Assembly: GCF_030272615.1 (NCBI RefSeq)
Contig: NC_081414.1
Location: 525,927,137 to 525,985,136 of the forward strand
Origin: Cryptomeria japonica
Lineage: Eukaryota > Streptophyta > Pinopsida > Cupressales > Cupressaceae
Direction: 5' to 3'
Length of the DNA stretch: 58,000 nucleotides
The notes below the pieces were generated by a model, which was not told the origin of the DNA, did not search any database, and saw only the letters and a list, made by a program, of their open reading frames with translations. Below are positions 56,601 to 58,000 of this stretch, piece by piece. The position numbers were made by a program, and so were the translations under genes. Position 1 is the first letter of the stretch; the number at the start of each line of letters is the position of its first letter.

Positions 56601-57641
56601 TCTTGTGAAGATTGGATTTGAAAGAACAAGTGAAGATAGCAATATCTACTTGAAATCAGAAGGAGATCAGATTCTGATTTGCGAAGTATTTGTTGATGAC
56701 ATAATATTTGGTGGAGATGACAAGATGAGTCATGACTTTGCATATGAGATGAAAAAGGAGTGTGAAATGTCACTCATAGGGGAGATTAAGTTCTTCATCG
56801 GACTGCAGATTCAACAAATGAAAAATAGAATCTTTATTACTCAGTCCAAGTATGTCAAAGAGGTGTTGAAGACCTTTGGCATGGAAGACAATAAACCGGT
56901 TGGTACACCAATGGTGACTGGTTGTAAAATATCAAAAGAAGATGACTCAGCATTGGTAAATGAGAAGGAATATCGATCAATGATTGGTAAGCTGCATTAT
57001 GTAGTGCATAGCAGACCGAACATTGCACATGTAGTGGGTATTACCGCTCAGTTTCAGAAAAGCCCAAGAGAATCTCACCTGGTAGCAGTCAAGCGGATTC
57101 TTAGATATCTGAAGGGAACTATTGACTATGGATTATGGTATCCATACAATAATGATTTCAACCTAAAAGTGTTCATAGATGTTGACTGGGCTGGTAATGT
57201 AGATGACTAGAAGAGCACAACCGGTGGTGCATTCTTTCTTGGTGGTAGACTGGTCTCATGGATGAGTAAAAAGCAGAGTTGTATCTCTCAGTCTACAACA
57301 GAAGCGGAGTATGTTGCAACTTTTATGAACTACACCCAGACTATTTGGATGAAGCATGTATTGAATGGTTTCAAAGTTCCTGTATTTGAACCGGTAAGTA
57401 TATTCTATGACAATACAAGTGCAATTAACATTCCAAGAATCTGGTTCTACATGCTAGAACCAAGCACTTTGAACTCAAGTATCATTTCTTGAGGGAAAAG
57501 GTTCAGAACAAAGAGGTGGTATTGGAACATGTTTCCAGTAACGAGCAGTTAGTAGACATATTCACCAAGCCTCTACCGAAGGTTGCCTTTACCTATCTAA
57601 GAGGTGAATTAGGGGTGTTGCCCCTTGAAGAGGTAAATTAA
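53640..57641 (+). pseudogene. Element F gag-pol polyprotein, broken
   Basis: Starts at ATG 53640 (MMKREGPKFNRDNFKIWKDR). Domains: gag; CCHC knuckle CFSCNQIGHITINC (54427-54468); protease IIDSGCSHHMTGD (Asp at 54682); integrase (IWHRRLCHVN, CRECQLGKM, HTDLCG, RTDQGGEF, AERNNRT); reverse transcriptase with FVDD (56689-56700), where YVDD is usual; RNase H (VDWAG, TTEAEY). Stops are TAG at 53805, 54240, 55525 and 57208. A frameshift near 54280 separates gag from the rest, and another near 57430 moves the RNase H tail to the frame ending TAA 57639-57641. It cannot make a full protein. Enzymes of this type are what pol-less elements A and C would have needed. Confidence 0.9.
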
Positions 57642-57717
57642 AAGTCTATGCTCCACATCAGTCAGGTCTTCCATTGATATATCATTTCAGGATTGATGTG
57701 TTGTAGGATGTTACTCC

Positions 57718-57887
57718 TCAGGGGGAGCAACATAGTGGAACAGGGAAGCTTGTGCCTCCACTTTGGCATTGTTGTCAAAGGGGGAGAAGATGTGAAGTGG
57801 AAAAGATATCTGCAGTATTAAGGAGAAGATGTGATGTAGAAAGAGAGATATCTTTGTATATTGGCATCAATGCCAAAGAGGGAGATT
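57718..57887 (+). promoter_or_regulatory. Element F multiple polypurine tracts
   Basis: TCAGGGGGAGCAAC (57718), GTCAAAGGGGGAGAAG (57773) and GCCAAAGAGGGAGAT next to the 3' LTR at 57888. Confidence 0.75.
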
Positions 57888-58000
57888 GTTGGCATATGTG
57901 CAAAATATGTTGACATGATGATATTGTGTTGTCATTGATGTCAATATGTTGAAAGAATGAACCAGTAATATACTCAAGAGAGAACCGGTAATATGCTGAA
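57888..58000 (+). repeat. Element F 3' LTR, first 113 bases
   Basis: Matches 52052 onward with five transitions; it continues past the window. Confidence 0.88.

Larger units (their letters stand above)
52052..58000 (+). mobile_element. Element F: Sirevirus-like Copia element, cut by the window end
   Basis: 5' LTR 52052-53568, primer site, a gag-pol frame (53640-57641) with stops and two frameshifts, serial purine tracts, and the first 113 bases of the 3' LTR from 57888. SGCSHHMTGD in protease and serial purine tracts mark the Sirevirus type. The LTR part that can be compared has five differences in 113 bases, all transitions. No TSD can be checked. Confidence 0.9.

Overview
The window looks like intergenic DNA from a large, retrotransposon-filled seed-plant nuclear genome. 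A gymnosperm (conifer-type) genome is my best guess, from the very low gene density, nested and strongly decayed LTR elements, long AT-rich spacers and slow loss of old copies; the species cannot be told from sequence alone. Only one piece of ordinary host coding sequence was recognised: the first exon (3617-3792, minus strand) of a ureidoglycolate-hydrolase-like gene. Its later exons were not found and may lie beyond the left edge.

Layout, left to right. 577-2370: a 5'-truncated LINE with a poly(A) tail and a 16-bp target-site duplication (TSD). 3617-3792: the host exon. 4450-17237 (element A): an old Sirevirus-like Copia element with LTRs of about 1.1 kb and TSD ATCTT. It has a gag-like gene and an uncharacterised 'cargo' reading frame where pol should be. 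8345-15640 (element B): a young Copia element inserted into A's cargo (TSD GATTG), with near-identical LTRs and one uninterrupted 1374-residue gag-pol frame. 17243-22283: spacer, a tandem repeat, a decayed unknown reading frame (19678-21780) and a TATA-containing promoter-like stretch. 22284-28300 (element E): a Tork/Tnt1-like Copia element (TSD ATTTC), structurally complete but with eight in-frame stops. 29057-30240: a solo LTR (TSD CTACA). 30380-30960: a LINE reverse-transcriptase remnant. 31-34.8 kb: AT-rich spacer and large CT/GA microsatellites. 34.8-35.5 kb: a Ty3 pol remnant on the minus strand. 35643-40945 (element D): a minus-strand non-autonomous element with 1.2-kb LTRs, TSD ATATG and internal tandem repeats. 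41160-48710 (element C): a minus-strand relative of A with the same gag-plus-cargo plan and a truncated 3' LTR. 48711-49045: a minisatellite. 49-52 kb: mostly unassigned. 52052-58000 (element F): a plus-strand Sirevirus-like Copia element with pol; the window ends 113 bp into its 3' LTR.

How the parts relate. A and C share a colinear order (LTR, coiled-coil gag segment, several CCHC knuckles, cargo frame, several polypurine tracts) and show no protease, integrase, reverse transcriptase or RNase H. They look like gag-only passengers that would need enzymes from an autonomous relative. F has the same primer site, LTR-terminal motif and repeated polypurine tracts and belongs to the type of element that could have supplied them. 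This pol-less, cargo-bearing family is the most interesting system here. B is the only element whose coding capacity looks intact.

Decay is dominated by transitions at methylatable cytosines: E's two 895-bp LTRs differ by about 24 bases, all transitions by eye. All boundaries come from reading LTR ends, primer sites, polypurine tracts and TSDs by hand; no database search or computed alignment was possible.
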